A stretch of DNA of 64,000 nucleotides from Tomocerus qinae (lineage: Eukaryota; Arthropoda; Collembola; Entomobryomorpha; Tomoceridae). Each line of letters opens with the position of its first letter. The stretch's first letter is position 1. A program made the position numbers and the translations under genes. Of the stretch, positions 35,048 to 46,583 are shown in pieces. The notes beneath the pieces were generated by a model. It did not search any database. It was not told the DNA's origin and saw nothing but the letters and a program-made list of their open reading frames with translations. The stretch lies in assembly GCA_020055645.1 (NCBI GenBank), contig JAECZT010000009.1:186001-250000 (forward strand), read 5' to 3'.

Positions 35048-35329
35048 CCTGTACCGAGGAGTTGGCAATGGGCCCGTTTTTGTGGCCTGCGCCCTGGACG
35101 GCATATCTTATCTATAGTATGTCGTTCACCTCTTATAACAGAACAGAACAGAAGCTCGCCTGAGTAAAGTTTACCGTGTACACATTTTGGTAGCGAAAAG
35201 TACTAGCACGTTACACAAAACCGAGCTTACGGATTTTGATCAAACTTTCAGAATTGAGTCTTTATATATGTATCTACGACATATGAAAATTCAGACATTG
35301 ATATTATAAGGAAACGAAGCTATATCATT

Positions 35330-35990
35330 TGATAAAATCAAAATTGATGATTGTTGACCACGAAAATCAGTCGAAAATCAAAATTGATTAATGTTGACAA
35401 TGAAAATCAACCGAAAATCAAAGTACATTAATGTTGACTATAAAAATCAATAGAAAATCAAAGTACATTAATGTTGACTATGAAAATCAACAGAAAATCA
35501 AAGCACATTAATGTTGACTATGAAAATCAACAGAAAATCAAAGTACATTAATGTTGACCATAAAAATCAACAGAAAATCAAAGTACATTAATATTGACTA
35601 TAAAATCCATAGAAAATCAAAATTGATTAATGCTGACTATGAAAATCAACAGAAAAGTAAAATTGATTAATGTTGATTAAGAAAATCAACAGAAAATCAA
35701 AACTGATTAATGTTGACTATGAAAATCAACAGAAAATCAAAGCACATTAATGTTGACTATGAAAATCAACAGAAAATCAAAGCTCATTAATGTTGACTAT
35801 GAAAATCAACAGAAAATCAAAGCACATTAATGTTAACTATGAAAATCAACAGAAAATCAAAGCACATTAATGTTGACTATGAAAATCAACAGAAAATCAA
35901 AGCACATTAATGTTGTCTATGAAAATCAACAGATATTCAACTTTGATTGATTATTAGTATTAAAATCGACAGAAAATTAAATTCGGTTAA
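35330..35990 (+). repeat. 40-bp satellite, right block
   Basis: About 16 units of AATGTTGACTATGAAAATC, AACAGAAAATCAAAGCACATT. Anchors at 35461, 35501 and 35541 show an exact 40-bp step. It is inverted relative to 27835-28130. Edge units are more diverged, the usual picture for arrays homogenised from the centre. Confidence 0.9.
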
Positions 35991-36234
35991 TAATGACTAT
36001 CAAAATTGAAAGGAAATCGAAAAATGGAAATTTGACTATCAATTTGAATATAAATGCGAAATTGATTTATTTTCGTCCTATTTTGGTTATTTTGCAGTTT
36101 TATTTACGTTATTATAAAATCTTAAATTTGGTAGAAGCAGAGTTAAATATTTTATACTATCCCCTAACAATTAATAGGAAACACAATTGAAATTTATATG
36201 GCCCATTTTCTGCTTTGACTATCAAATAAAGACA

Positions 36235-36490
36235 AAGTGAGCGCGCGGTATCTCAGCAACTTATGGACCGATTTGAACCAAAATCAATAGGGTTCGTCAC
36301 CAGTGCATAGGCATTGTTTAAGCGTAATTTGGTCAATTTCGGTCAATGCGTTCGAAAGTTATCGTGGGTCCGGACGGACGGACGGACAGACAGTACGGTT
36401 CTATAAGCTGCCTTATTCAGGCGAGCTAAAACCAACAGCAAATCAAAATACCTGATTAATGGGGACCGTGTACACATTTTGGTAGAAAAA
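36235..36490 (+). mobile_element. GTCY-microsatellite module, copy 4
   Basis: GCGCGCGGTATCTCAGC, GACCGATTTGAACC, GTTCGAAAGTTATCG, four GGAC units (36372-36387) followed by GACAGACAG, and TCTATAAGCTGCCTTATTC match copy 1 at 27545-27785 in the same orientation. Confidence 0.55.
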
Positions 36491-37143
36491 TGCTGATAAA
36501 TATATGCTATTGTTTGTTAAAATGGTAAAAAAGTTTTGAAATAAACCGCCATGGGTGAATACACCATGTGAATGATTAGCACATTGTAAAAAATAAACCG
36601 TAATAAACGCTGTAAATAAGCATCGGTAAAAGAAAATAAAAATTATCTTCGCACAGTACCTACATGATATTTCAATACGTGAACTCCACAAACGTAACTG
36701 TTTCAATGTAGTTTCATTTACGTAGTTTCGTACGTCTCATTTACGAGGATTTAAAAAAAAGATGGTGATTTTATTTTAATACTAGTGATGGATTAATAGC
36801 AATTAATTACTTTAAATGTCAAAGATCACTTCAACGTCATTGTCGAACTTGAAGCTTGTCATTGTCTCGAAAACACACACTGAAAGTTTCATTAGATTAT
36901 CACAATGGCGGAAATGCCGTAAATGCCGTAAAATCCATAATACAAGTCATAGACAGTTTGATGGTAATTTTCAACTAATGGAAGAACAAAAAATATAATT
37001 TCGATCATTTTATAATAAATGATAACGGTTATAAGTTATAAAATGAATTTTCCCTTTTCAAAGCTTTTCAGCCACTATAAGTTGCATATAATGATGTTAA
37101 TACACAATATTGATGTATAAAAGCACTTTTAGCGGGTTATTAC
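36491..37143. other. Non-coding AT-rich stretch
   Basis: About 650 bp without a supported gene or repeat. Frames of 60-87 residues have no motif. Confidence 0.4.
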
Positions 37144-37881
37144 TCACTTCCCAAATTGTCAACACCTTTTTGTCAACACCGAATTGTCAACACAATTTTG
37201 AGCCCTTTGGTCGTCAACACCTTTTTGTCAACCCTTTTAGACTTTTTGTCAACACAAGTTTTTTCGTAGGTACAAGTCTTTATTTCAGGAGCAGTAACAA
37301 CAAGAGTTCACGGCAACTTGCACGGCAGTTTGCATTAGCATTCACTCCTACAACCTAACGATTGTAAGTTTCGAGATTGTTTCGAGTGTCACTTTTGAAT
37401 TTATCGGACTTCAAAACTTAAGTCATAACATATTACACCATACTAAGTCACACTTAATGTCAAAAAATCCTCCATACAAAAGTCATGAGTGTGCCATACA
37501 AATTAATTGGCACCCGATAAATAATATCCTATTTTGGCTGGGATTGTTATGCGAATAAGGTTCCTAACAAGAAATGCCCACATGTTGTAAAGTGTACCAA
37601 ACGTTTAAAAAAAATTGTTAGCAATATATCAGAAACGTTATTTTCGGAGTGGATTTATAAGATATCTAATAAACTTTAAAAAATTGTTACAATATTTTTG
37701 TAAGATGAATAATTTTTACTTGTACATGCAATGACTGATTATCTAATGTAACTGTTTATTTTAATATTGCTGTTGACAAAATAGGACAAAATGACCTTGG
37801 TTATGTTGACAATAAAGAAAATTGGTGTTGACAAAAAATTTTTCGTGTGTTGACAAAAAGGGGTTGACAATTCGGGGGTGA
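37144..37881. mobile_element. 0.74-kb element with TTGTCAACA inverted subterminal repeats
   Basis: The left end (TCACTTCCCAAATTGTCAAC) and the right end (reverse complement TTCACCCCCGAATTGTCAAC) match with mismatches. At least six TTGTCAAC motifs lie inside the left 120 bp and the same motif recurs inverted in the right 120 bp. No coding frame is present, so it is non-autonomous. Dense subterminal copies of one motif are typical transposase binding sites of hAT- or P-like elements (family knowledge; class unassigned). Confidence 0.65.
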
Positions 37882-38317
37882 ATCATCAATTTATGTATGT
37901 AAACAGCTAAAAACTTAAAAAATAATTTACGGCAGTAAATTTACGTAAATTAAATTTACGGCATTTACGGCATGCGGCAATTTACGGCATGCGGCATCTG
38001 AAAATAATTTACGGCATGCCGACTTTATACTTTGCTCAATCCCGTCAGAAGTTATTGATGTCATACACAGACAGACAGACAGACAGACTGCAGGGGTGAT
38101 GACATAAAGCTATCGGTTACAAATCGATGCTTAATAATTTGGAGAGATTTTAATTGCTGTTTGTTGCTGTTGAATTCTTAATTTTTGGTTTCATTGTTTA
38201 AAATTAATTTTTCTTTATCTCTCATTTCTAATTATTTTATACTTTAATCATTATATTTAATATTGTCAATTTAATATATTCAAATTTTATTTTTTGTACA
38301 CTTTTATTGGTAAAATC
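37882..38317. other. Palindrome-rich spacer with GACA microsatellite
   Basis: 37915-38030 repeats TTTACGGCATGCGGCA-like words. An ACAG/GACA run at 38066-38088 (GTCT on the other strand) recalls the GTCY modules. Confidence 0.5.
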
Positions 38318-38731
38318 ATGAAAAAGGTAAACATTTACGATATTAAACCTAATCAGCATGCATCATTCCTAAGAAACTTGAAGTGCGGATTGAAAAAGGT
38401 AATATTACCTGTTGGCAATGTGTACGTTGAAGACGGTGTTTGAACCTTCGGAGAAGAATCTTTGGAAATGGTAATGAAGAATTACATGGATAAAAGTATT
38501 CTACTGCCTTTTGACATATTTTGGAAAAATGGGGGTGAGTCGTTAGGACATACGAGTGTCATTGTAATAAACCGTGGTTCAAGAAATCTAATTAAATTTC
38601 TCGCGTACGATTCTTCTGGTAAAGATGAAGAAGTGGAAACTAATAAAGCAATTGAAATGGTAGGCAGCTATTTAAATTCAGTGATTCCAGAGTCGACAAG
38701 TTTGGATGTCAAAAAAATCGGTTCAGCGTAA
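38318..38731 (+). pseudogene. Small protein with Ulp1-like His..Asp-Ser pattern, one in-frame stop
   Basis: A 138-codon frame from ATG 38318 with a single TGA at 38441-38443. The second part has LLPFDIFWKNGGESLGHTSV, then FLAYDSSGKDEE. The spacing from His (LGHTS) to Asp-Ser is like the middle of Ulp1/adenain-type cysteine peptidases, where a beta hairpin separates catalytic His and Asp. The frame stops before a Cys motif. It resembles by eye the protein at 42441-43151 (His-x-V-x-V, then Asp-Ser-x2-Lys-Asp). Function unproven. Confidence 0.4.
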
Positions 38732-39489
38732 ATAAAATTTTTTTAAAATTATTATTTACTTTCATGTTTTCTGCATGGATTTAACTTAGTGTGCTTTTTT
38801 ATTGCTTGGGTCAAAAGTAATCACCTGGGCCCCTTAGCAATGTAAATTTCAAATACAAAAATTTAGCTAGTTAGCCGTGGAAGATTGGGCCCCTCTCTTT
38901 CAAAAATAGTGAAGTGACTCATAAATATTGATATGGTGACAGTATGCATTTATTTAATTTCGAGTTGATGACTAGAATTTTTTTGTTTTACATTACACTA
39001 CATTAGAAAGTATGAAGTAGGATGGAAGGCCTTACAGTCAAGTAAGTAGGGACGAGTACGGTATCAGTTGAGGTATTATGAAATGCAGTTTGCTATAAAA
39101 TAAACCTAAATGCTCCACTCTACAGTCAACAGTCAACAGTCAAATACTGCACATATTTATCATACTTAACTCTATATTATGCTTAAAGATATCCATTATT
39201 TATTTCAAAATCAAAGTAAAAGTCAATACATCAAATGACATCAGTTCCAAAGAAAACAGAATGTGCCGAACCAATGAGCTAGTGTAAATGGGTTTGGAAA
39301 ATAGTAAATAGAAATCAAAAGGGTTAAAAACTTTCGCCACCACCACTTAATGACCACCAGTGGCAGCCAGTGAAGCACATTCTTCAGTTGTGTTGTCATA
39401 CACAAAGTTAGAGCAGACACAATTTGTAGAAATTCAAAAAATGTCCCACATGGAAGTCATCTTACATTTAATACTATGATTTCAGTCAA
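38732..39489. other. Non-coding stretch before the minisatellite
   Basis: About 750 bp with no supported gene, RNA or repeat beyond short CAACAGTCAACAGTC words near 39125. Confidence 0.4.
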
Positions 39490-41637
39490 TTTACTGCACT
39501 CACTCTAGGTCCAAAAACTCACCTGCACTCACTCACACTCACTCTAGGTTCAAAAAGTCACCTGCACTCACTCACACTCACTCCTGGTCCAAAAAGTCAC
39601 CTGCACTCACTCACACTCACTCCTGGTCCAAAAAGTCACCTGCACTCACTCACACTCACTCCTGGTCCAAAAAGCCACCTGTACTCACACTCACTCCTGG
39701 TCCAAAAACTCACCTGCACGCACTCATACTCACTCTAGGTCCAAAAACTCACCTGCACTCACTCACACTCACTCTAGGTCCAAAAAGTCACTTGGACTCA
39801 CTCACACTCCCTCTAGGTCCAAAAACTCACCTGCACTCACTCATACTCACTCCTGGTCCAAAAAGTAACCTGCACTCACTCACACTCACTCTGGGTTCAA
39901 AAAGTCACTTGCACTCACTCACACTCACTCTAGGTTCAAAAACTAACCTGCACTCACTCACACTCACTCTAGGTCCAAAAAGTCACCTGCACTCACTCAC
40001 ACTCACTCTAGGTCCAAAAACTCACCTGTACTCACTCACACTCACTCTAGGTCCAAAAAGTCATTTGCACTCACTCACACTCCCTCTAGTTCCAAAAAGT
40101 CACCTGCACTCACTCACACTCCCTCTAGGTCCAAAAAGTCACCTGCACTCACTCACACTCCCTCTAGGTCCAAAAAGTCACCTGCACTCACTCACACTCA
40201 CTCTAGGTCCAAAAACTCACCTGCACTCACTCACACTCACTCTAGGTCCAAAAAGTCACTTGCACTCACTCACACTCACTCTAGGTTCAAAAACTCCCCT
40301 GCACTCACTCACACTCACTCTAGGTCCAAAAAGTCACTTGCACTCACTCACACTCACTCTAGGTTCAAAAACTCCCCTGCACTCACTCACACTCACTCTA
40401 GGTCCAAAAACTCACCTGCACTCACTCATACTCACTCTAGGTTCAAAAAGTCACCTGCACTCACTCACACTCACTCCTGGTCCAAAAAGTCACCTGCACT
40501 CACTCACACTCACTCCTGGTCCAAAAAGTCACCTGCACTCACTCACACTCACTCCTGGTCCAAAAAGTCACCTGCACTCACTCACACTCACTCCTGGTCC
40601 AAAAGGTCACCTGTACTCACACTCACTCCTGGTCCAAAAAAGTCACCTGTACTCACACTCACTCCTGGTCCAAAAACTCACCTGCACTCACTCACACTCA
40701 CTCTAGGTCCAAAAACTCACCTGCACTCACTCACACTCACTCTAGGTTCAAAAAGTCACCTGCACTCACTCACACTCACTCCTGGTCCAAAAAGTACCTG
40801 CACTCACTCACACTCACTCCTGGTCCAAAAAGTCACCTGCACTCACTCACACTCACTCCTGGTCCAAAAAGTCACCTGTACTCACACTCACTCCTGGTCC
40901 AAAAACTCACCTGCACTCACTCACACTCACTCTAGGTCCAAAAACTCACCTGCACTCACTCACACTCACTCTAGGTCCAAAAACTCACCTGCACTCACTC
41001 AAACTCACTCTAGGTCCAAAAAGTCACTTGCACTCACTCACACTCCCTCTAGGTCCAAAAAGTCACCTCTACTCACTCACACTCACTCTAGGTCCAAAAA
41101 GTCACCTGCACTCACTCACACTCACTCCTGGTCCAAAAAGTCACCTGTACTCACACTCACTCCTGGTCCAAAAACTCACCTGCACTCACTCACACTCACT
41201 CTAGGTCCAAAAACTCACCTGTACTCACTCACACTCACTCTAGGTCCAAAAAGTCACTTGCACTCACTCACACTCCCTCTAGGTCCAAAAAGTCACCTGC
41301 ACTCACTCACACTCCCTCTAGGTCCAAAAACTCACCTGCACTCACTCACACTCACTCTAGGTCCAAAAAGTCACCTGCACTCACTCACACTCCCTCTAGG
41401 TCCAAAAACTCACCTGCACTCACTCACACACACTCTAGGTCCAAAAAGTCACCTGCACTCACTCACACTCCCTCTAGGTCCAAAAAGTCACCTGCACTCA
41501 CTCACACTCACTCTAGGTTCAAAAACTCACCTGCACTCACTCACACTCACTCTAGGTCCAAAAACTCACTTGCACTCACTCACACTCACTCTAGGTTCAA
41601 AAACTCACCTGCACTCACTCACACTCACTCTAGTAAC
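39490..41637 (+). repeat. 39-bp minisatellite, about 55 copies
   Basis: Unit CACTCACTCTAGGTCCAAAA, ACTCACCTGCACTCACTCA, 39 bp. Variants alternate GGTCC/GGTTC, CTCTAGG/CTCCTGG and AAAAACTC/AAAAAGTC. Shorter 35-bp units lacking one ACTC always carry the CTGTACTCACACTC variant (near 39680, 40610, 40645, 40875, 41146), showing higher-order duplication of blocks. Because 39 is a multiple of 3 and the unit lacks stops in one frame, long frames of 304 and 152 codons (HSLTLTLGPKSHL units) arise; these are treated as by-products. Confidence 0.9.
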
Positions 41638-42440
41638 TTACTACCGGCACCACATGGAACCTACTAACTATGTGTTTATAAGTGGAAAGATGTTGTTTCA
41701 AAATACAATGAATTGAGATGTTAACTATGCTATTTACTGAACCTTGACAACATTACTATACAACTACTACTGTTAGAGAAAGTAGTTTTATCACTATCTG
41801 TCGATAATATTCCAAAGTTTATTCAATTCGGTTCCAAATCACAGAGAAAAAATTCAACACTCCAATAGGACGATTGAAAGTCGAATGAGAACAAAATTAA
41901 ATAAAAACAAAGTTTTTCAAATCGCAATAATTATTAATGTACTTGTAGGTAACCATGATGAATATAAAATATATATAAACTGATACTTTGATTTTAATCA
42001 GCAACATAGCAATTGTTATTAAAATATTGATATTAAAATAAGAACGAAAAAAATAAAAGATGTCTATGACTTTCCATGAATTGTAAAATATAATTTACCC
42101 ACTTTCCCTAATAGGGAATAATAGGGAATGAATCCAGTATAAATAATATCTGCTTTCATGATCCGAAGGCAATTCAAAAATGTTGCTGCAGTTCAAAATT
42201 ATGCGGTATCAGAAATATAGATAGACAGACAGACACACAGCGCAATCCAATAAAAGGAATCGTAATGATTCTACAATAATTTTAATGGCTAATATTTTAT
42301 TCAATCAAGCTTTAATTGTATCAGTATTAATTAGAGGAAAAATGCTCTTTGGATGAATTGGCGGCCCTTAAAAGGGCCATTGGTTCATCTGTTAAAGATT
42401 TTGAAGTCCTTGATCGGCCCATGTCTGTTCTGAATCGTGA
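41638..42440. other. Non-coding stretch
   Basis: About 800 bp, AT-rich, with a short ATAG/ACAG microsatellite at 42217-42240. No gene seen. Confidence 0.4.
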
Positions 42441-43151
42441 CTAAATGTACCTTTTCCTTTTCACGTCGTAAAGTGACATATCTGGATGACACATTGATGG
42501 CAGAAAATGTCCATCCACTATGTCGGCGATGAAAAGGTAAGTGCACTCTTCAGACAGACAGTTTTCTTCTTCCGTTGATGGAATACATTTTACCCGTTCG
42601 ATGTTTAGCTCTTCAGCCATGCTTCGGGCAAAATCTGGAACTTTGGCTCCTTGATCTTTTGACACTGAATCCTTCACTAACATGTTGTATCTTCCATCTA
42701 TATCTTTCCAGACAACAACACACCAGCAATGTTCAAAAGCTTCCTTACTTGTACTAAGTGGTTGCCCAACAAATAACGCGACTGGTTTTTCATAACTGGA
42801 AATTAATTTTCGAACATCCCTTACAGCTTTCTTCGGGGTGGTAGTGGTCATCGGCGGCCAAATTGCTCCTTTCAGATTCGCTACCGAAGCAGAACGGTGT
42901 TTAAAAATTACCAGTCTTACGAAAAATGCTGCATTTTTGCTGATCAAGAACAGGTTGTCCTTCAAAAACGTTTCTTCGATTTTCATGCAACCTTCAAGGA
43001 ATTCCTGCCTAACGATCACTTCATCCTCAAGCCGGTGAACCATTTCCTTACCACCCCAGTGTTTATTTAATCGAATGTCTTGCACAATTAACCGGTGACG
43101 ACGACTGTCCATTGGATTGATGCCACCACCTCTCGTTACTCGTCTTTCCAT
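42441..43151 (-). CDS. Uncharacterised 236-residue protein, possibly Ulp1-like peptidase fold
   Basis: Intact single-exon frame, not recognised at family level. The N-terminal 100 residues are basic and Leu/Ile-rich. The second half shows ALFVGQPLSTSKEAFEHCWC, VVVWKDIDGRYNMLVKDSV and ENCLSEECTYLFIADIVDG. His-x-Trp, then Asp-Ser about 18 residues on, then Glu-Cys in a hydrophobic strand or helix is the His-Asp-Cys order of C48/adenain peptidases, but the Gln and the DCG box are not conserved, so this is a weak structural guess. A MITE-like element lies only about 15 bp upstream of the start and may hold or have displaced the promoter. No neighbour suggests an operon or host context. Confidence 0.5.
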   Translation of the reverse strand: MERRVTRGGGINPMDSRRHRLIVQDIRLNKHWGGKEMVHRLEDEVIVRQEFLEGCMKIEETFLKDNLFLISKNAAFFVRLVIFKHRSASVANLKGAIWPPMTTTTPKKAVRDVRKLISSYEKPVALFVGQPLSTSKEAFEHCWCVVVWKDIDGRYNMLVKDSVSKDQGAKVPDFARSMAEELNIERVKCIPSTEEENCLSEECTYLFIADIVDGHFLPSMCHPDMSLYDVKRKRYI

Positions 43152-43170
43152 TTTAACGATGACACTCAGG

Positions 43171-43713
43171 CCCCTATTTCACAATAATTACAAGTCTACA
43201 ACTACAAACTTGTAGAATTGTAGTTTGTAAACAACAAATACTTGTCATATGCGTTTCATGAAATTTTTAGGAATTTCGTTGACAAGTCACAAATACTTGT
43301 AAATTGTAGCAACACTTGTAACTGTTCACTATGGTTACATTGCAATTGTTGATCATCTAGTATTCACCTCGGGTAATTTATCTCCTATTAACTTACTAGT
43401 CACCTAGGTGACAGTTGACTGCTCAATACATTTTCAATCAAATGTGTGCCTCAGTATGGAGTTACAATGAGGCGATGGAGGTCTAGGGCACTGTAGAATT
43501 TGTAGCTACAAGTCCTACAATTTACACAAACTTGTGAAAACAAAAGATGGTAATGAAAACAATCTTTGACAATTCAATCATTACAATTGTAATTACAAGT
43601 GAATTTAATTGTAAATGTGACAAATTGTAAGTTTCTTTGTGAAACAAAAATGACACATGTTTGTCGACAACTACTTGTACTTGTAGACTTGTAATCATTG
43701 TGAAATAGGGCCC
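43171..43713. mobile_element. 0.54-kb MITE with TIRs, AGG flanks
   Basis: The left end CCCCTATTTCACAATAATTA and the right end (reverse complement GGGCCCTATTTCACAATGAT) share about 30 bp with one substitution and a length difference at the tip. AGG at 43168-43170 and 43714-43716 is a possible 3-bp target duplication. The interior is built of repeated ACAAGT/ACTTGT words and can fold on itself. No coding frame. Confidence 0.75.
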
Positions 43714-43824
43714 AGGACGCAGATTTGAATGAATGAATGAAATGAAGATGAAATGAATGCTTGTTAGAAATTCAAAATATTTATTCACCACATGACCTAC
43801 AAAATATGTTGACATAGTGATTTT

Positions 43825-45600
43825 GTCAATCATCGATAGTTCAACTAAGCCTTGTGAATACAGACTTCATACATTTATTTACAACCTTTGAAAATAAAAG
43901 ACATGCCCACTAACCATAAGAGTGCATATGTAGTTTCATATTGACTTCTGAATCGTATACAAGGATTTGACATTTCTAAATTTTTGTGTAGATAATTCAA
44001 AAGCGACCGAACCAAATTCAACCAAATTTTGCAGATAAATACTTTATATATATACTAACAATCTGTAAAAATATTGGACATGCCCATGACTATGAAGGAT
44101 GGCATTTGTAGTTTCATATAAATATATGTAAAAGTAAAATCCCAGTTTTGCACTTTTGTGCAGATAGTTCAAAAGCGATCGGACCAAATTCAACCAAATT
44201 TTGCAGATAAATACTTTATATATATACTAACAATCTGTAAAAATATTGGACATGCCCATGACTATGAAGGATGGCATTTGTAGTTTCATATAAATATATG
44301 TAAAAGTAAAATCCCAGTTTTGCACTTTTGTGCAGATAGTTCAAAAGCGATCGGACCAAATTCAACCAAATTTTGCAGATAAATACTTTATATATATACT
44401 AACAATCTGTAAAAATATTGGATATGCCCATGACTATGAAGGATGGCATTTGTAGTTTCATATAAATATATGTAAAAGTAAAATGACGGTTTTGCACTTT
44501 TGTGTAGATAATTCAAAAGCGAGCGAACCAAATTCAACCAAATTTTGCAGATAAATACTTTATATATATACTAACAATCTGTAAAAATATTGGACATGCC
44601 CATGACTATGAAGGATGGCATTTGTAGTTTCATATAAATATACGTAAATGTAAAATGACGGTTTTGCACTTTTGTGAAGATAATTCAAAAGCGAGCAAAC
44701 CAAATTAAACCAAATTTTGCAGATAAATACTTTATATATATACTAACAATGTGTAAAAATATTGGACATGCCCATGACTATGAAGGATGGCATTTGTAGT
44801 TTCATATAAATATACGTAAAAGTAAAATGACGGTTTTGCACTTTTGTGAAGATAATTCAAAAGCGAACGAACCAACTTCAACCAAATTTTGTAGATAAAT
44901 ACTTTAGATATATACTAACAATCTGTAAAAATATTGGACATGCCCATGACTATGAAGGATGGCATTTGTAGTTTCATATAAATATATGTAAAAGTAAAAT
45001 GACGGTTTAGCACTTTTGTGAAGATAATTCAAAAGCGAGCGAACCAAATTCAACCAAATTTTGTAGATAAATACTTTAGATATATACTAACAATCTGTAA
45101 AAATATTGGACATGCCCATGACTATGAAGGATGGCATTTGTAGATTCATATAAATATATGTAAAAGTAAAATGACGGTTTAGCACTTTTGTGAAGATAAT
45201 TCAAAAGCGAGCAAACCAAATTAAACCAAATTTTGTAGATAAATACTTTAGATATATACTAACAATCTGTAAAAATATTGGACATGCCCATGACTATGAA
45301 GGATGGCATTTGTAGTTTCATATAAATATATGTAAAAGTAAAATGACGGTTTAGCACTTTTGTGAAGATAATTCAAAAGCGAGCGAACCAAATTCAACCA
45401 AATTTTGTAGATAAATACTTTAGATATATACTAACAATCTGTAAAAATATTGGACATGCCCATGACTATGAAGGATGGCATTTGTAGATTCATATAAATA
45501 TATGTAAAAGTAAAATGACGGTTTTGCACTTTTGTGAAGATAATTCAAAAGCGAGCGAACCAAATTCAACCAAATTTTAAAGATAAATACTTAATATATT
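43825..45600. repeat. 172-bp satellite array, strictly phased
   Basis: TCAAAAGCGA-type anchors occur at 43997, 44169, 44341, 44513, 44685, 44857, 45029, 45201, 45373 and 45545: ten units with a step of exactly 172 bp and no indel. A diverged edge unit lies at about 43825-43996; the right side ends in a TTA/TTTA simple repeat. Units differ by few substitutions (for example TTTGCAG/TTTGTAG, GGACATG/GGATATG). Confidence 0.92.
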
Positions 45601-46583
45601 ATTATTTATTTATTTATTATTATTTATTATTTGCGATAAATAGTAAATTCTTAACTGTGATAAATATGGAATTTTTTGATACGATTATTAGCGAATTTAG
45701 ATGTGATGAATGAAATTTTTATTTGAAAAATTGATTAGTCAATTCCCATTTGGTCCACAAGTTGTGGAGATGCAGGAAAAACCCGGTTTAAAGGGAAAAC
45801 CTGCACCTAATTGACTTATTTCATAACTATAAATTACAATAGCTGATAAATTTATAAAATTTTCGCTGGGCATGTCCTCATGGTCAGCAAACAGATTGTC
45901 ATTGTCTTCAACATTGGTTTTAAAGTGAGCGTCGTCTGTGTTAAAGTGAGCGTCGTCTGTGTTACTGGCATGCAAAAGTTATCTGCTAAAGTAACTTTCA
46001 TCATTTCTATCGTTTTAATGCCATCTGTGTGAATGCGGAATTAAACAAATAATGTTTAGAGTAATTTCTTCTATGTGTTGACCAACAAACGTAAAATAAT
46101 TAGATCAAACCTTACTGCACTTTGGCTACCTTACCCACTTCCATTACCTAAAGTGCAACAATTGACTGTTTATCAGGTTAATTTATAACATAAGTAAATT
46201 ACAGTCTTTGTTCGTCACCCTATTCGGGTTGTCACACTGCCAGTAATAGGTATGGTCGTGGGTTGTCTCCTTACTGGCATTAACGAACGCACCTTACATA
46301 ACCAATGTCAATATTACCAATTGTATACCATTTCCAGAGTCCCTTACTTGGATGAACATCATTAGAGGTGAAAATTATTGAGTTATACATTTACCTTTTG
46401 TGCCAGTAAGGATAATGGTTATAATTTTTATTTAAATTAAGTTAAAAATAGGTTGTACGCTTTTCCAATGTACGCAATGTAGTTCCAATGTAGTTATGCA
46501 CGCAATCTAATGAAGGTAAGGCCCCATATCTGCAACACTTTAAAGCAAATCATTACTACGAAAGTTCGGTATTGAAAATAGTA
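45600..46583 (-). other. 3' flank of the Helentron coding region
   Basis: No supported gene. Two 21-bp direct copies of AAAGTGAGCGTCGTCTGTGTT at about 45921-45962 lie in a 78-codon minus frame of doubtful value. A 9-bp stem, TGCCAGTAA (46238-46246) with TTACTGGCA (46271-46279), could belong to the Helentron's right end; TGCCAGTAAG recurs at 46401. The true element end was not located. Confidence 0.4.

Larger units (their letters stand above)
29042..35146 (+). mobile_element. Near full-length LINE with RNase H (LOA/I-like)
   Basis: A 6.1-kb non-LTR retrotransposon: 5' region with a GTA/GGT trinucleotide microsatellite (29398-29460), ORF1, ORF2 with endonuclease, RT and RNase H, and a tail of AACAG repeats (35137-35151) instead of poly-A. 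An 11-bp target duplication flanks it. Only two frameshifts were found in ORF2, so the insertion is fairly recent. Presence of RNase H excludes Jockey and CR1; LOA or another I-group clade fits best. Confidence 0.85.

Noticed and set aside
36443..37358. Short frames of 60-87 codons
   Set aside because: No homology-like features; parts overlap the TTGTCAAC element or AT-rich sequence.
39490..41637. CRISPR array
   Set aside because: Direct tandem units with no unique spacers, in eukaryotic repeat DNA.
39792..41716. Repeat proteins of 304 and 152 residues
   Set aside because: Produced by a 39-bp minisatellite; frames break wherever 35-bp or 36-bp units occur, and flanking sequence gives no start context or exon signals.
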